Below, one piece after another: positions 16,010-25,000 of a stretch of DNA of 42,841 nt. A program made the translations under genes and the position numbers. The first letter of the stretch is position 1. Every line of letters begins with the position of its first letter. The notes under the pieces were generated by a model, which was given only the letters and a program-made list of their open reading frames with translations, did no database searches and was not told the DNA's origin. This stretch comes from an uncultured Solobacterium sp. (GTDB lineage Bacteria > Bacillota_I > Bacilli_A > Erysipelotrichales > Erysipelotrichaceae): positions 1-42,841 of the forward strand of contig URCJ01000010.1 in the NCBI GenBank assembly GCA_900546285.1, read 5' to 3'.

Positions 16010-16687
16010 TTAGCCCTCCTTCTTTCCTAATAGAACTTTTGGTTCTACATGCTTTTTATTCTTTACAGTAGTCTTAACTACAACCAAGCCTCTCTTAGGT
16101 CCTGGAACGTTACCCTTGATTAACATGTAATTTGCATCAGCATCAACCTTGATAACTTCTAGGTTTTGGTTTGTAGTTACTAATGAACCGTCATGTCCTG
16201 GCATTGGTGTGTTCTTCTCGATGCGGCCATTGTTACGACCTGTAGTAGCAAGAGAACCTACACTTCTATGTACGGGACCTGCACCGTGTGTTTCTCTGAT
16301 CATAGCGTGGTTGTATCTCTTGATTACACCAGTATAACCTTTACCTTTTGAAACGCCTGTAACATCTACGATATCACCAGCGGAAAAGATATCAACTTTA
16401 ATTTCTTGTCCAACTTCAACGTTCATTAATTCGTCAGCCTTGATTTCCTTAACAAACTTCTTAGGACTAACGCCTGCCTTCTTAGCATGGCCAATTTCTG
16501 GCTTTGTAGCACGACTTTCTTTCTTGTCTTCTAAACCAAGTTGTAATGCTTCATAACTATCAGTTTCTTTTGTTTTCTTTTGTAAAACTACGTTTGGTTC
16601 ACATTCAACTACAGTAACAGGAATCAATGTTCCGTCTTCTGTGAAGACTTGAGTCATACCAAGCTTTCTTCCAAGTATTCCTTTCAT
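16010..16687 (-). CDS. rplC: 50S ribosomal protein L3
   Basis: 225 residues, about 15 longer than Bacillus L3, mostly by a C-terminal tail. The start MKGILGRKLGMTQVFTEDG and the peptidyl-transferase loop segment GPVHRSVGSLATTGRNNGRI are typical; PGHDGSLVTTNQNLEV follows. L3 is an assembly initiator. It is 14 nt after rpsJ. Confidence 0.98.
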   Translation of the reverse strand: MKGILGRKLGMTQVFTEDGTLIPVTVVECEPNVVLQKKTKETDSYEALQLGLEDKKESRATKPEIGHAKKAGVSPKKFVKEIKADELMNVEVGQEIKVDIFSAGDIVDVTGVSKGKGYTGVIKRYNHAMIRETHGAGPVHRSVGSLATTGRNNGRIEKNTPMPGHDGSLVTTNQNLEVIKVDADANYMLIKGNVPGPKRGLVVVKTTVKNKKHVEPKVLLGKKEG

Positions 16688-16701
16688 GATGTCACCTTTC
16701 T

Positions 16702-17013
16702 TTATAATTTGATTTCAATATCAACGCCACTAGGTAATTCTAGACGACTTAAGGCATCAATTGTCTTAGCACTAGGGCCGATGATTTCGATAAGTCTCTT
16801 GTGTGTTCTGATCTCGAATTGTTCACGAGAATCCTTATACTTATGAACAGCACGCAAAACTGTAACCACTTGTTTTTCAGTTGGTAGTGGGATAGGACCA
16901 ACGACCTTCTTAACGCCGCCATCTTCTGCAGCCTTAACAATCTTTTCAGTTGCTAAGTCCAAAGATCTGTGTTCGTAAGCCTTTAACTTAATTCTTACGT
17001 TGTTCTTTGCCAT
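16702..17013 (-). CDS. rpsJ: 30S ribosomal protein S10
   Basis: 103 residues with IRIKLKAYEHRSLDLATEKI and the conserved IGPSAKTIDALSRLELPSGVDIEI. S10 is in the 30S head and, with NusB, takes part in antitermination. It is the first gene of the run, preceded by AAGGAGG and a 133-nt leader. In many Firmicutes tuf and fusA lie just upstream; here they do not. Confidence 0.98.
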   Translation of the reverse strand: MAKNNVRIKLKAYEHRSLDLATEKIVKAAEDGGVKKVVGPIPLPTEKQVVTVLRAVHKYKDSREQFEIRTHKRLIEIIGPSAKTIDALSRLELPSGVDIEIKL

Positions 17014-17146
17014 GAATTTTTCCTCCTTACATTCACTAACTAAGCCTTTTATTTAGCTTAGTAACTTGCTCCAAGTGAGTTCCCTGGTTATCACACAGAC
17101 ACACAGGTATCAGTGTGCCAGCAATCTCCCATATCACTGCAAGCGC
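17014..17146 (-). promoter_or_regulatory. Structured 5' leader of the S10 operon
   Basis: From the predicted start near 17146 to rpsJ, two stems are visible: CTGG+CACAC (17084-17087, 17092-17096) with GTGTG+CCAG (17113-17117, 17118-17121), and ACTAAGC/GCTTAGT (17039-17045/17056-17062) ending 9 nt before the AAGGAGG ribosome binding site. No T-rich terminator is present, so control, if any, would more likely be translational. I do not recognise it as a catalogued leader family. Confidence 0.5.
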
Positions 17147-17152
17147 TCAATT

Positions 17153-17181
17153 ATTCTACAGTTTTTGTATCTATTTTTCAA
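17153..17181 (-). promoter_or_regulatory. Promoter of the S10-spc-alpha run
   Basis: TTGAAA (17181-17176) and TAGAAT (17158-17153) are separated by exactly 17 nt, each one or two bases from the sigma-A consensus. Upstream, 17182-17215 is A/T-rich and UP-element-like. The start would be near 17146. Confidence 0.75.
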
Positions 17182-17349
17182 TATAAATTTTTAAAAAATC
17201 CGCATATTTTCGTACTTTTTTGAACATCGCTGATATCACGGTTACAGGTGTGCCCTATTTAACAGTCCATTTACCCCTTTTTCACCCTAAAACCATCCAT
17301 TTTTAATTAAATTTCCCCAAATATATTGCCCGGGGCATGTATTTTGATA
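17182..17349. other. Intergenic stretch upstream of the S10 promoter
   Basis: No ORF or RNA gene is visible. It is AT-rich near the promoter and includes a short G/C dyad TGCCCGGGGCA (about 17328-17338), which could be a protein-binding site but has no other support. Confidence 0.4.
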
Positions 17350-17394
17350 ATAAAAATGACTATTCAACTCACCAAAATAAGCCAAATAGTCATT
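17350..17394 (-). terminator. Terminator of the Sel1-repeat gene
   Basis: AATGACTATT (17355-17364) pairs perfectly with AATAGTCATT (17385-17394); the minus-strand product ends in TTTTTATTAT. It lies 25 nt past the stop codon and isolates the S10 promoter from upstream transcription. Confidence 0.8.
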
Positions 17395-17418
17395 CCTCTT
17401 CCTTATATTATATATAAC

Positions 17419-18114
17419 TTAAAAGAACACTGGATCATCACCATCAAAGGCATCATACAACAAGTCATCATCATCTTCATCAAATAAGTAATCATAATCA
17501 TCTCTTATTTCATCAAAGATATCATCTTGTAATAAGACAGTTACTTTATTTAGATTCTTCTTATAATAAGTTGCACCGTTTAAAATCTCATGAACAAAGC
17601 CTTGTTCTGCATGCAACAAAAATTGATAAGCCTGATCTAATGATGTTTTCAAATTACCTCCAGGCATAAGCTCCCTAGCAAGGGCATAACATAAACTTGG
17701 ATATTCTTCTAATTCCTCAGTAAAGGCAATCGCATCTTCTTTTGACCAATCACAACCAATCAAGATATTAGCTGCTAATTGATAATAATATAAAGATAAT
17801 TCATTATCCTTAAGCTTCCACTTATCACTAGAGTAAATATCACCTAGTTTATATAGTGCATCCACATTTCCTCTGTTAGCTGCTAATTCAAAATAACTAA
17901 TGGCTAAATCAACATTAGCCTCAACGTTTCTTCCATATAAGTAACAATATCCTAAATTACTAGTAGCAATATCACTACCCATCGTACTTGCTAAGTGATA
18001 GTACTCCATTGCCTCTTTAAAATTTTCATTCTTATAAGCCTCAGCACCCTTATTAAGGATATAACCTGCATTACCCATCTTAATAGCTTCTTTATCAGCT
18101 CTTGTTAATTTCAT
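17419..18114 (-). CDS. Sel1-like repeat (TPR-related) protein
   Basis: 231 residues. At least two Sel1-like repeats are recognisable around residues 35-105 (FKEAMEYYHLASTMGSDIATSNLGYCYLYG and VDLAISYFELAANRGNVDALYKLGDIY), a helical-pair scaffold for protein binding. There is no signal peptide. The C-terminus is very acidic (a run of Asp/Glu and Tyr/Phe ending DPVFF). It has its own ribosome binding site (GAGGAAAAG) and sits alone between the rpoC terminator and its own terminator, where rpsL-rpsG-fusA-tuf often lie. Its partner is unknown. Confidence 0.75.
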   Translation of the reverse strand: MKLTRADKEAIKMGNAGYILNKGAEAYKNENFKEAMEYYHLASTMGSDIATSNLGYCYLYGRNVEANVDLAISYFELAANRGNVDALYKLGDIYSSDKWKLKDNELSLYYYQLAANILIGCDWSKEDAIAFTEELEEYPSLCYALARELMPGGNLKTSLDQAYQFLLHAEQGFVHEILNGATYYKKNLNKVTVLLQDDIFDEIRDDYDYLFDEDDDDLLYDAFDGDDPVFF

Positions 18115-18149
18115 ATTGTCTTTTCCTCTTCTTTAGCCTCATTTTACTA

Positions 18150-18177
18150 TATTAAAAGCCCGAGTTTCCCCGAGCTT
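18150..18177 (-). terminator. Terminator of rpoBC
   Basis: The 22-nt minus-strand element at 18177-18156 folds into a 9-bp stem (two G-T pairs) closed by a GAAA loop and followed by TTTTAATAT. It begins 12 nt past the rpoC stop. Confidence 0.88.
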
Positions 18178-18188
18178 AAAATTTTAGT

Positions 18189-21100
18189 TTATTCAGCTTC
18201 TTTTTCTTCGCTATCTCTAACGGTAGTTACATCACTTGGAAGTTGAGCTGCCTTAGCCTCTTCTTCGAACAATAGCACTCTCTCTTCTCTTTCCTTAACA
18301 AGTTCAGCAGCACGTTCCTCTACTAAATGAGTAGTTTCACGTTCAAATTTAGAACCTGTACCAGCAGGAATTAACTTACCGATAATAACGTTTTCCTTGA
18401 TACCGAACAAGTCATCAACCTTAGCATTAATAGCTGCATCAGTTAATACCTTAGTAGTTTCTTGGAATGAAGCAGCAGATAAGAATGAGTCAGTTTCAAC
18501 TGAAGACTTAGAAATACCTAACAACATAGGACCAAACTTAGCAGGAGTCTTACCTTCCATTAATAAGTTTGTATTGATTTCATTAATCTTTCTCATTGAA
18601 ACAGTTTGACCTGTACAGTAATCTGAATCACCTGGTTCGATGATGATTACACGCTTCAACATTTGATGAATAATCATCTCAATGTGCTTATCTGAAGTAT
18701 CGATACCAGCCAAAGCATAAACCTTCTTAACTTCCTTAAGGATATAGTTTTGAACAGCTTGAACACCGGCAATACTTAATAATTCCTTAGGATCAACGTT
18801 ACCTTCAGTTAGCTTATCACCAGCCTTAACCTTAGTACCAACGCCCATCCAAGATCTTACTGTTTGACCAAGAATTAAACGATGTTGAATAGTTTCATTT
18901 TCACCAGTTACATCAACAACGATACTATGATCATCATTTTCATGAATTGCAGTGATTTCACCGTTAATCTTAGCTAAAGTAGCAGGACGCTTAGGACATC
19001 TAGCTTCAAATAGTTCTTCAACACGTGGAAGACCTTGAGTGATATCACTATCACCAGCAGCGGCAACACCACCTGTATGGAAAGTACGCATTGTTAGCTG
19101 AGTACCAGGTTCACCAATTGATTGGGCAGCCATAATACCTACAGCCTCACCGTTTTCAACTAGCTTACCAGTAGCCATGTTACGTCCATAACATTTACGA
19201 CAAATACCATCTTTAGATCTACAAGTGAATGTATTTCTAATATACATTCCCTTAATACCAGCCGCAACAATTTCTCTAGCCTTATCTTCATCAATGAATT
19301 CATCTTCACCAATGATTACTTCACCAGTTTCTGGATGAGTAACTACTTCCTTAGAGAAACGACCAATAATACGATCAGCGAATGATTCGATGATACTATT
19401 GTCTTTTCTATCAATGATTGCCTCAACATAGTAACCCATATCAGTATGACAATCATCTTCCATGATAATAACATCTTGAGAAACATCAACAAGACGTCTT
19501 GTCAAATAACCAGATTCAGCAGTCTTTAAGGCAGTATCTGTTAAACCCTTACGAACACCGTGTGTTGAAATAAAGAATTCTGATACACTCATACCCTCAC
19601 GGAAACAAGAATAAATAGGAACCTCAATGATTGAAGGTTGATATTCCTTCTTAGATTTAGATTGGGTAGGTCTACCCATAAGACCTCTCATACCTGCTAA
19701 CTGTGTAAAGTGTGACTTATTACCTCTGGCACCAGAAACAGCCATCATGTTAATTGGAGATTTTCTCTCTAAGCTATTCATAACTTCATCACCAATCTTG
19801 TCCTTTGTATCAGACCACAATTGAGAGAAATGCTTTTCCCATTCTGGTGGAGTTAATTGACCTCTGTCCAACAAGTTTTGTAGGACATCAGCCTTCTTCT
19901 TAGCTTCATCAACATATACTTGTTTATTAGGTGCAACGTTAATATCTGCTAGAGATACTGTCATACCTGCAACAGTTGAGTACTCAAAACCTAAGTCCTT
20001 GATATTATCAAGAATTGTACTTGAACCATTTGTACGATACTTAGCGAATACTTCGGCAATTACATTACCAAGTGCCTTCTTAGTGAATTCAGGACTAACC
20101 TTTAATCCAGCAATATGAGCACAAATATCAGTACCATAAGGAACAAATTGATCATGAGGAGTTCTCTTTAATGTATCTGTAGTAACCATATTAATATATG
20201 GGAAATCACTAGGGAAGGCATTGTTGAAAATCAACTTACCAATAGTAGTAATTAGATACATATTGTTTTCTTCTTCAGTGAAACAAGTCTTCTTTAAAGA
20301 ACCAGCTGCAATCGCAACTCTTGTATGAAGATGAACTTGCTTATTTTGATAAGCCATCAATGCTTCATTAAAGTCCTTATAAACATGACCCTCATTATCA
20401 CCGAAGCGAGTCCACATTTCTGCAGCCTCTTCATCACCTAAAGTCTTTAATACTTCAGCCTTGTGATAGAACTCTTCCTTAGTTTCTTCCATATTTAGAT
20501 AGAAGTTACCAAGAACCATATCCTGAGATGGTGTAACGATAGGTTTACCATCCTTAGGACCCAAGATATTGTTGCTTGCAAGCATCAAAATCTCAGCCTC
20601 AGCTCTAGCCTTCTCACTTAAAGGCAAGTGCACAGCCATCTGGTCACCATCGAAGTCAGCGTTGAACGCAGTACATACTAATGGGTGAAGTCTGATTGCA
20701 CGACCTTCTACTAATTTAGGTTTGAAAGCTTGGATACCAAGTCTATGAAGTGTAGGAGCTCTGTTTAAGAATACTGGATGATTATCCATGATTTCTTCAA
20801 CAACATCCCAAATTTGAGGATCTTGCTTATCAACCATCTTTTCAGCTTGCTTTAAAGATTGTGCAATCTTTTGTAAAACAAGTTCACTCTCTACAAACGG
20901 TCTATACAAGTTGATTGCCATCTCACGAGGAATACCACATTGGTACATCTTTAGATTTGGACCAACCGCAATAACTGATCTACCAGAGAAGTCAACACGC
21001 TTACCTAATAAGTTCTGTCTGAAACGACCTTGCTTACCCTTTAAGCTATGTGACAATGACTTAAGAGGACGATTTGCACTACCCTTAACTGGATTACCTC

Positions 21101-22001
21101 TTCTACCGTTATCGATTAGCGCATCGACAGCTTCCTGCAACATACGCTTTTCGTTTTGAACGATAATTGAAGGTGTACCAATTTCTAGTAACTTTCTTAA
21201 ACGATTGTTACGAGTGATAACTCTACGATACAAGTCATTCAAATCACTTGTCGCAAAACGACCACCATCAAGTTGTAACATCGGTCTTAAATCTGGTGGT
21301 ATTACAGGAAGTTCTGTAAGTACCATCCACTCAGGCTTATTATCACTATTAACAAATGCGTTAACAGTTTCAAGTCTCTTAATAAGCTTCTTACGCTTAT
21401 CACCTTGAGCCTTTTCAAGCTCTTTCTTAATCTCCTTTTGTTCCTTAACAACATCTACTTGTTCAAGAAGTGTCTTAATAGCTTCTGCACCAGTAGCTGC
21501 CTTGAAAGCTTTATCACCATATAGTGCTTGGTAGTTTCTAACTTCCATTTCACTTAATGGTTGCTTATATTGAAGATCTGTACTGCCTGGATCTGTAACA
21601 ATCCAAGTTACGAAATATACGATTTCTTCAAGAATCTTAGGAGAGACATTAAGTACAAGACCCATTCTAGATGGGATACCCTTAAGATACCAAATGTGAA
21701 CAACTGGAGCAGCTAGAGAAATATGACCAAATCTTTCTCTTCTAACAGAAGACTTAGTAATTTCAACACCACATCTATCACAAGTGATACCCTTGTATCT
21801 TACTTTCTTGTACTTACCACAAGCACATTCCCAGTCCTTTGTTGGACCAAAGATTCTTTCGCAGAATAAACCATCTTTCTCAGGTTTTTGAGAACGATAG
21901 TTAATAGTCTCTGGCTTTGTTACCTCACCATATGACCACTCACGAATTCTTTCAGGAGAAGCTAATCCAACTTTAATTGCTTCAAATTTGTTATTTGCCA
22001 T
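18189..22001 (-). CDS. rpoC: RNA polymerase beta-prime subunit
   Basis: Catalytic large subunit of RNA polymerase. The 1270 residues include the N-terminal zinc ribbon (C59, C61, C74, C77), the clamp and rudder region (SLSHSLKGKQGRFRQNLLGKRVDFSGRS), and the Mg-binding triad NADFDGDQ (D449, D451, D453). The second zinc site (CRSKDGICRKC) and the trigger-loop motif GEPGTQLTMRTFHTGG are also present. It is slightly longer than Bacillus RpoC (about 1200), with an acidic Glu/Ala-rich C-terminal tail. It starts 8 nt after rpoB and ends at a strong terminator. Confidence 0.98.
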   Translation of the reverse strand: MANNKFEAIKVGLASPERIREWSYGEVTKPETINYRSQKPEKDGLFCERIFGPTKDWECACGKYKKVRYKGITCDRCGVEITKSSVRRERFGHISLAAPVVHIWYLKGIPSRMGLVLNVSPKILEEIVYFVTWIVTDPGSTDLQYKQPLSEMEVRNYQALYGDKAFKAATGAEAIKTLLEQVDVVKEQKEIKKELEKAQGDKRKKLIKRLETVNAFVNSDNKPEWMVLTELPVIPPDLRPMLQLDGGRFATSDLNDLYRRVITRNNRLRKLLEIGTPSIIVQNEKRMLQEAVDALIDNGRRGNPVKGSANRPLKSLSHSLKGKQGRFRQNLLGKRVDFSGRSVIAVGPNLKMYQCGIPREMAINLYRPFVESELVLQKIAQSLKQAEKMVDKQDPQIWDVVEEIMDNHPVFLNRAPTLHRLGIQAFKPKLVEGRAIRLHPLVCTAFNADFDGDQMAVHLPLSEKARAEAEILMLASNNILGPKDGKPIVTPSQDMVLGNFYLNMEETKEEFYHKAEVLKTLGDEEAAEMWTRFGDNEGHVYKDFNEALMAYQNKQVHLHTRVAIAAGSLKKTCFTEEENNMYLITTIGKLIFNNAFPSDFPYINMVTTDTLKRTPHDQFVPYGTDICAHIAGLKVSPEFTKKALGNVIAEVFAKYRTNGSSTILDNIKDLGFEYSTVAGMTVSLADINVAPNKQVYVDEAKKKADVLQNLLDRGQLTPPEWEKHFSQLWSDTKDKIGDEVMNSLERKSPINMMAVSGARGNKSHFTQLAGMRGLMGRPTQSKSKKEYQPSIIEVPIYSCFREGMSVSEFFISTHGVRKGLTDTALKTAESGYLTRRLVDVSQDVIIMEDDCHTDMGYYVEAIIDRKDNSIIESFADRIIGRFSKEVVTHPETGEVIIGEDEFIDEDKAREIVAAGIKGMYIRNTFTCRSKDGICRKCYGRNMATGKLVENGEAVGIMAAQSIGEPGTQLTMRTFHTGGVAAAGDSDITQGLPRVEELFEARCPKRPATLAKINGEITAIHENDDHSIVVDVTGENETIQHRLILGQTVRSWMGVGTKVKAGDKLTEGNVDPKELLSIAGVQAVQNYILKEVKKVYALAGIDTSDKHIEMIIHQMLKRVIIIEPGDSDYCTGQTVSMRKINEINTNLLMEGKTPAKFGPMLLGISKSSVETDSFLSAASFQETTKVLTDAAINAKVDDLFGIKENVIIGKLIPAGTGSKFERETTHLVEERAAELVKEREERVLLFEEEAKAAQLPSDVTTVRDSEEKEAE

Positions 22002-22009
22002 AGATCCTC

Positions 22010-25000
22010 CTATTCTTCATCCAAGCCCATAACAGCTTCAGGGGCTTCTTCTTCTAGTTCTGCTTCAGTCTTAATTGTTAAATCAGAAGCTTCTGCTACT
22101 TGATTATTCTTATCTTGTGTATCATCGTCATCCGCAAAGCTTGAAACATTAACTTCATTGCCTTCACCATCTAGTAACTTAACATCTACAGCCAATGCCT
22201 TAAGTTCATTACGTAATACGTTGAATGATTCTGGAAGTCCTGGTTCTGGAATAGTTTGGCTCTTCTTAATAGCGTTAAGTGCTCTTGTTCTACCATTGAT
22301 ATCATCTGACTTAATTGTCAAGATTTCCTCAAGTGTATGAGCAGCGCCATATGCTTCTAGTGCCCAAACTTCCATTTCACCAAATCTTTGACCACCATTT
22401 TGAGCCTTACCACCTAATGGCTGTTGTGTAACCATTGAATAAGGACCTGTAGCACGAGCATGTAACTTATCATCAACCATGTGTGCTAACTTAATCATAT
22501 ACATGACACCAACTGAAATTCTCTCATCATATGGTTCACCAGTCTTACCATCACGTAATACTAGCTTACCATCTGGATTAACTTCAGCTTCTTTCATAAT
22601 ATCCATTAAATCATCATTAGAAATACCATCGAATACTGGAGTAGCAAACTTGACACCAAGTTTCTTAGCAGCCATACCCAAGTGAACTTCCAATACCTGA
22701 CCGATGTTCATACGAGAAGGAACACCGAATGGATTTAACATAATATCAACAGGAGTACCATCTGGCATAATTGGCATATCTTCGATTGGAAGGATCTTAG
22801 AAATAACACCCTTGTTACCGTGTCTACCAGCCATCTTATCACCTTCAGAAATCTTACGTTTTTGAACAACATAAACTCTAATTTCTTCGATAACACCTGG
22901 ATTTAATTCATCATGACCATCCTTACGGTTGAATACTCTGATTGATTGAACAATACCAGCACCACCATGAGGAACTCTTAATGAGTTATCACGAACTTCA
23001 TGAGACTTTTCACCGAAGATCGCTAACAATAGCTTTTCTTCTGGAGAAGCATCAGATTGACCCTTAGGAGTAACCTTACCAACAAGGATATCACCTTCCT
23101 TAACCTCAGCACCAACCATTACGATACCACGGCTATCAAGATTACGGCATGCACCTTCTTGAACATTTGGAATATCTCTTGTGATTTCTTCTTCACCTAA
23201 TTTAGTCTTTCTTCTTTCGATTGTATATTCCTCAATATGAATTGAAGTATAAACATCATCCTTAACCATACGCTCAGACATAATGATGGCATCTTCATAG
23301 TTATAACCATGCCATGTCATGAACGCGATAGTTACGTTTTGACCTAGAGCCAATTCACCATCTTGCATACTTGGACCATCTGCAATTAGCTCACCTGCCT
23401 TAACCTTATCACCCTTGGCAACAATTGGCTTTTGGTTGATACATGTACCTGCATTAGATCTTGCAAACTTCTCAAGAGGATACTCATGTTCCTTGCCATC
23501 TTTATCAGCAATAACAACAGTTCTAGAGTCAGCATAAGTTACGACACCTGTATCATTTGTAACAACACCAGTACCAGAGTCTCTTGCAATCTTAGCCTCA
23601 ATACCTGTACCAACAAATGGTGAATGAGGGTTCAACAAAGGAACAGCCTGACGTTGCATGTTAGCACCCATTAGGGCACGAGTACAGTCATCGTTTTCCA
23701 AGAATGGGATACAAGCAGCAGCGATAGAAACGATTTGCTTAGGAGATACGTCACATAACTCAACTTCTTCAGCCTTAGCCATGATAGTTTCACCAGCTTT
23801 TCTAGCAACAACCATTTCATTCTTTAGCTTGCCATCCTCAACCTCGTTTGCCTGTGCAATGATGTAGTCATTTTCATCATCTGCAGACAAATAAATATAA
23901 TCTTCAGAAACATGTCCGTTCTTATCAACCTTACGATAAGGAGTTTGAATAAAGCCATATTCATTAACCTTTGCATAAGAAGTTAAATAAGAAATCAAAC
24001 CGATGTTTTGACCTTCTGGAGTCTCGATAGGACAGATTCTACCGTAGTGAGAGTTATGAACGTCACGTACTTCAAAACCTGCTCTTTCTCTTGTTAGACC
24101 ACCTGGACCTAATGCTGAAATACGACGCTTATTTGTTAATTCAGCAAGTGGATTTTGTTGGTCCATAAATTGTGACAATTGAGAACTTGAGAAGAATTCC
24201 TTAATCGCACCAGATAATGGACGATTGTTTGTTAAGCTCTTAGGTGTAGAAGTTTCAACATCAGCGATAGACATCTTTTCCTTAACAGCCTTTTCCATTC
24301 TACTCAAACCAATTCTGAATTGGTTTTGGATTAATTCACCAACAGTTCTAATACGTCTATTACCAAGCATATCGATTTCATCAGTAGAACCAACTCCATC
24401 TAGCATTGATAACATATAAGAATATAGAGCAATCATATCAGAAATAGTAATGCACTTCTTATCATTAAGTGGATCAATACCAATTAACTTAATCTTAGAA
24501 TTTGCATCATTTGGATTTTCGATATAAACAACTTGACATGCACTACCAACAAGCCATGCAGTCATCTTTTCGCCCTTAGAAATTCTTTCTCTAATAATAG
24601 CTTCCTTATCAGACATCAAAATATATGAGTCATGATCTGGAATATATAAAGGCATAGCAGGTTCGTCATCAATCATAACATCTCCTGCCTTATCAGTAAT
24701 TCTTGCTAAGATAAAGAATCTTTGACCATAGTCTAATACAGCATCGATATTATCTCTGTTAAGCTCAACTGGCTTAGAAATAATACCTGAATATACGCTG
24801 ATTACCTTAAACTCCTTGGCAATCTTCTTAACATCTTCTTCACTTAATGCAGTACCTTGATAGATTACTTCATCCTTAAGTTCAAGATCATTTGCTAAAA
24901 TTCTGCCAACAAGAGCCAACTTATTTTTAGTCTCAACTTCAACAACAGTTGGATGAGAGAAACTATGTCTGAATGGGAATGCCTCAACATGGCTACCCTT

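Noticed and set aside
16749..16940. Second minus-strand frame inside rpsJ
   Set aside because: Overlaps rpsJ completely in another frame; rpsJ is certain and this frame has no family resemblance.
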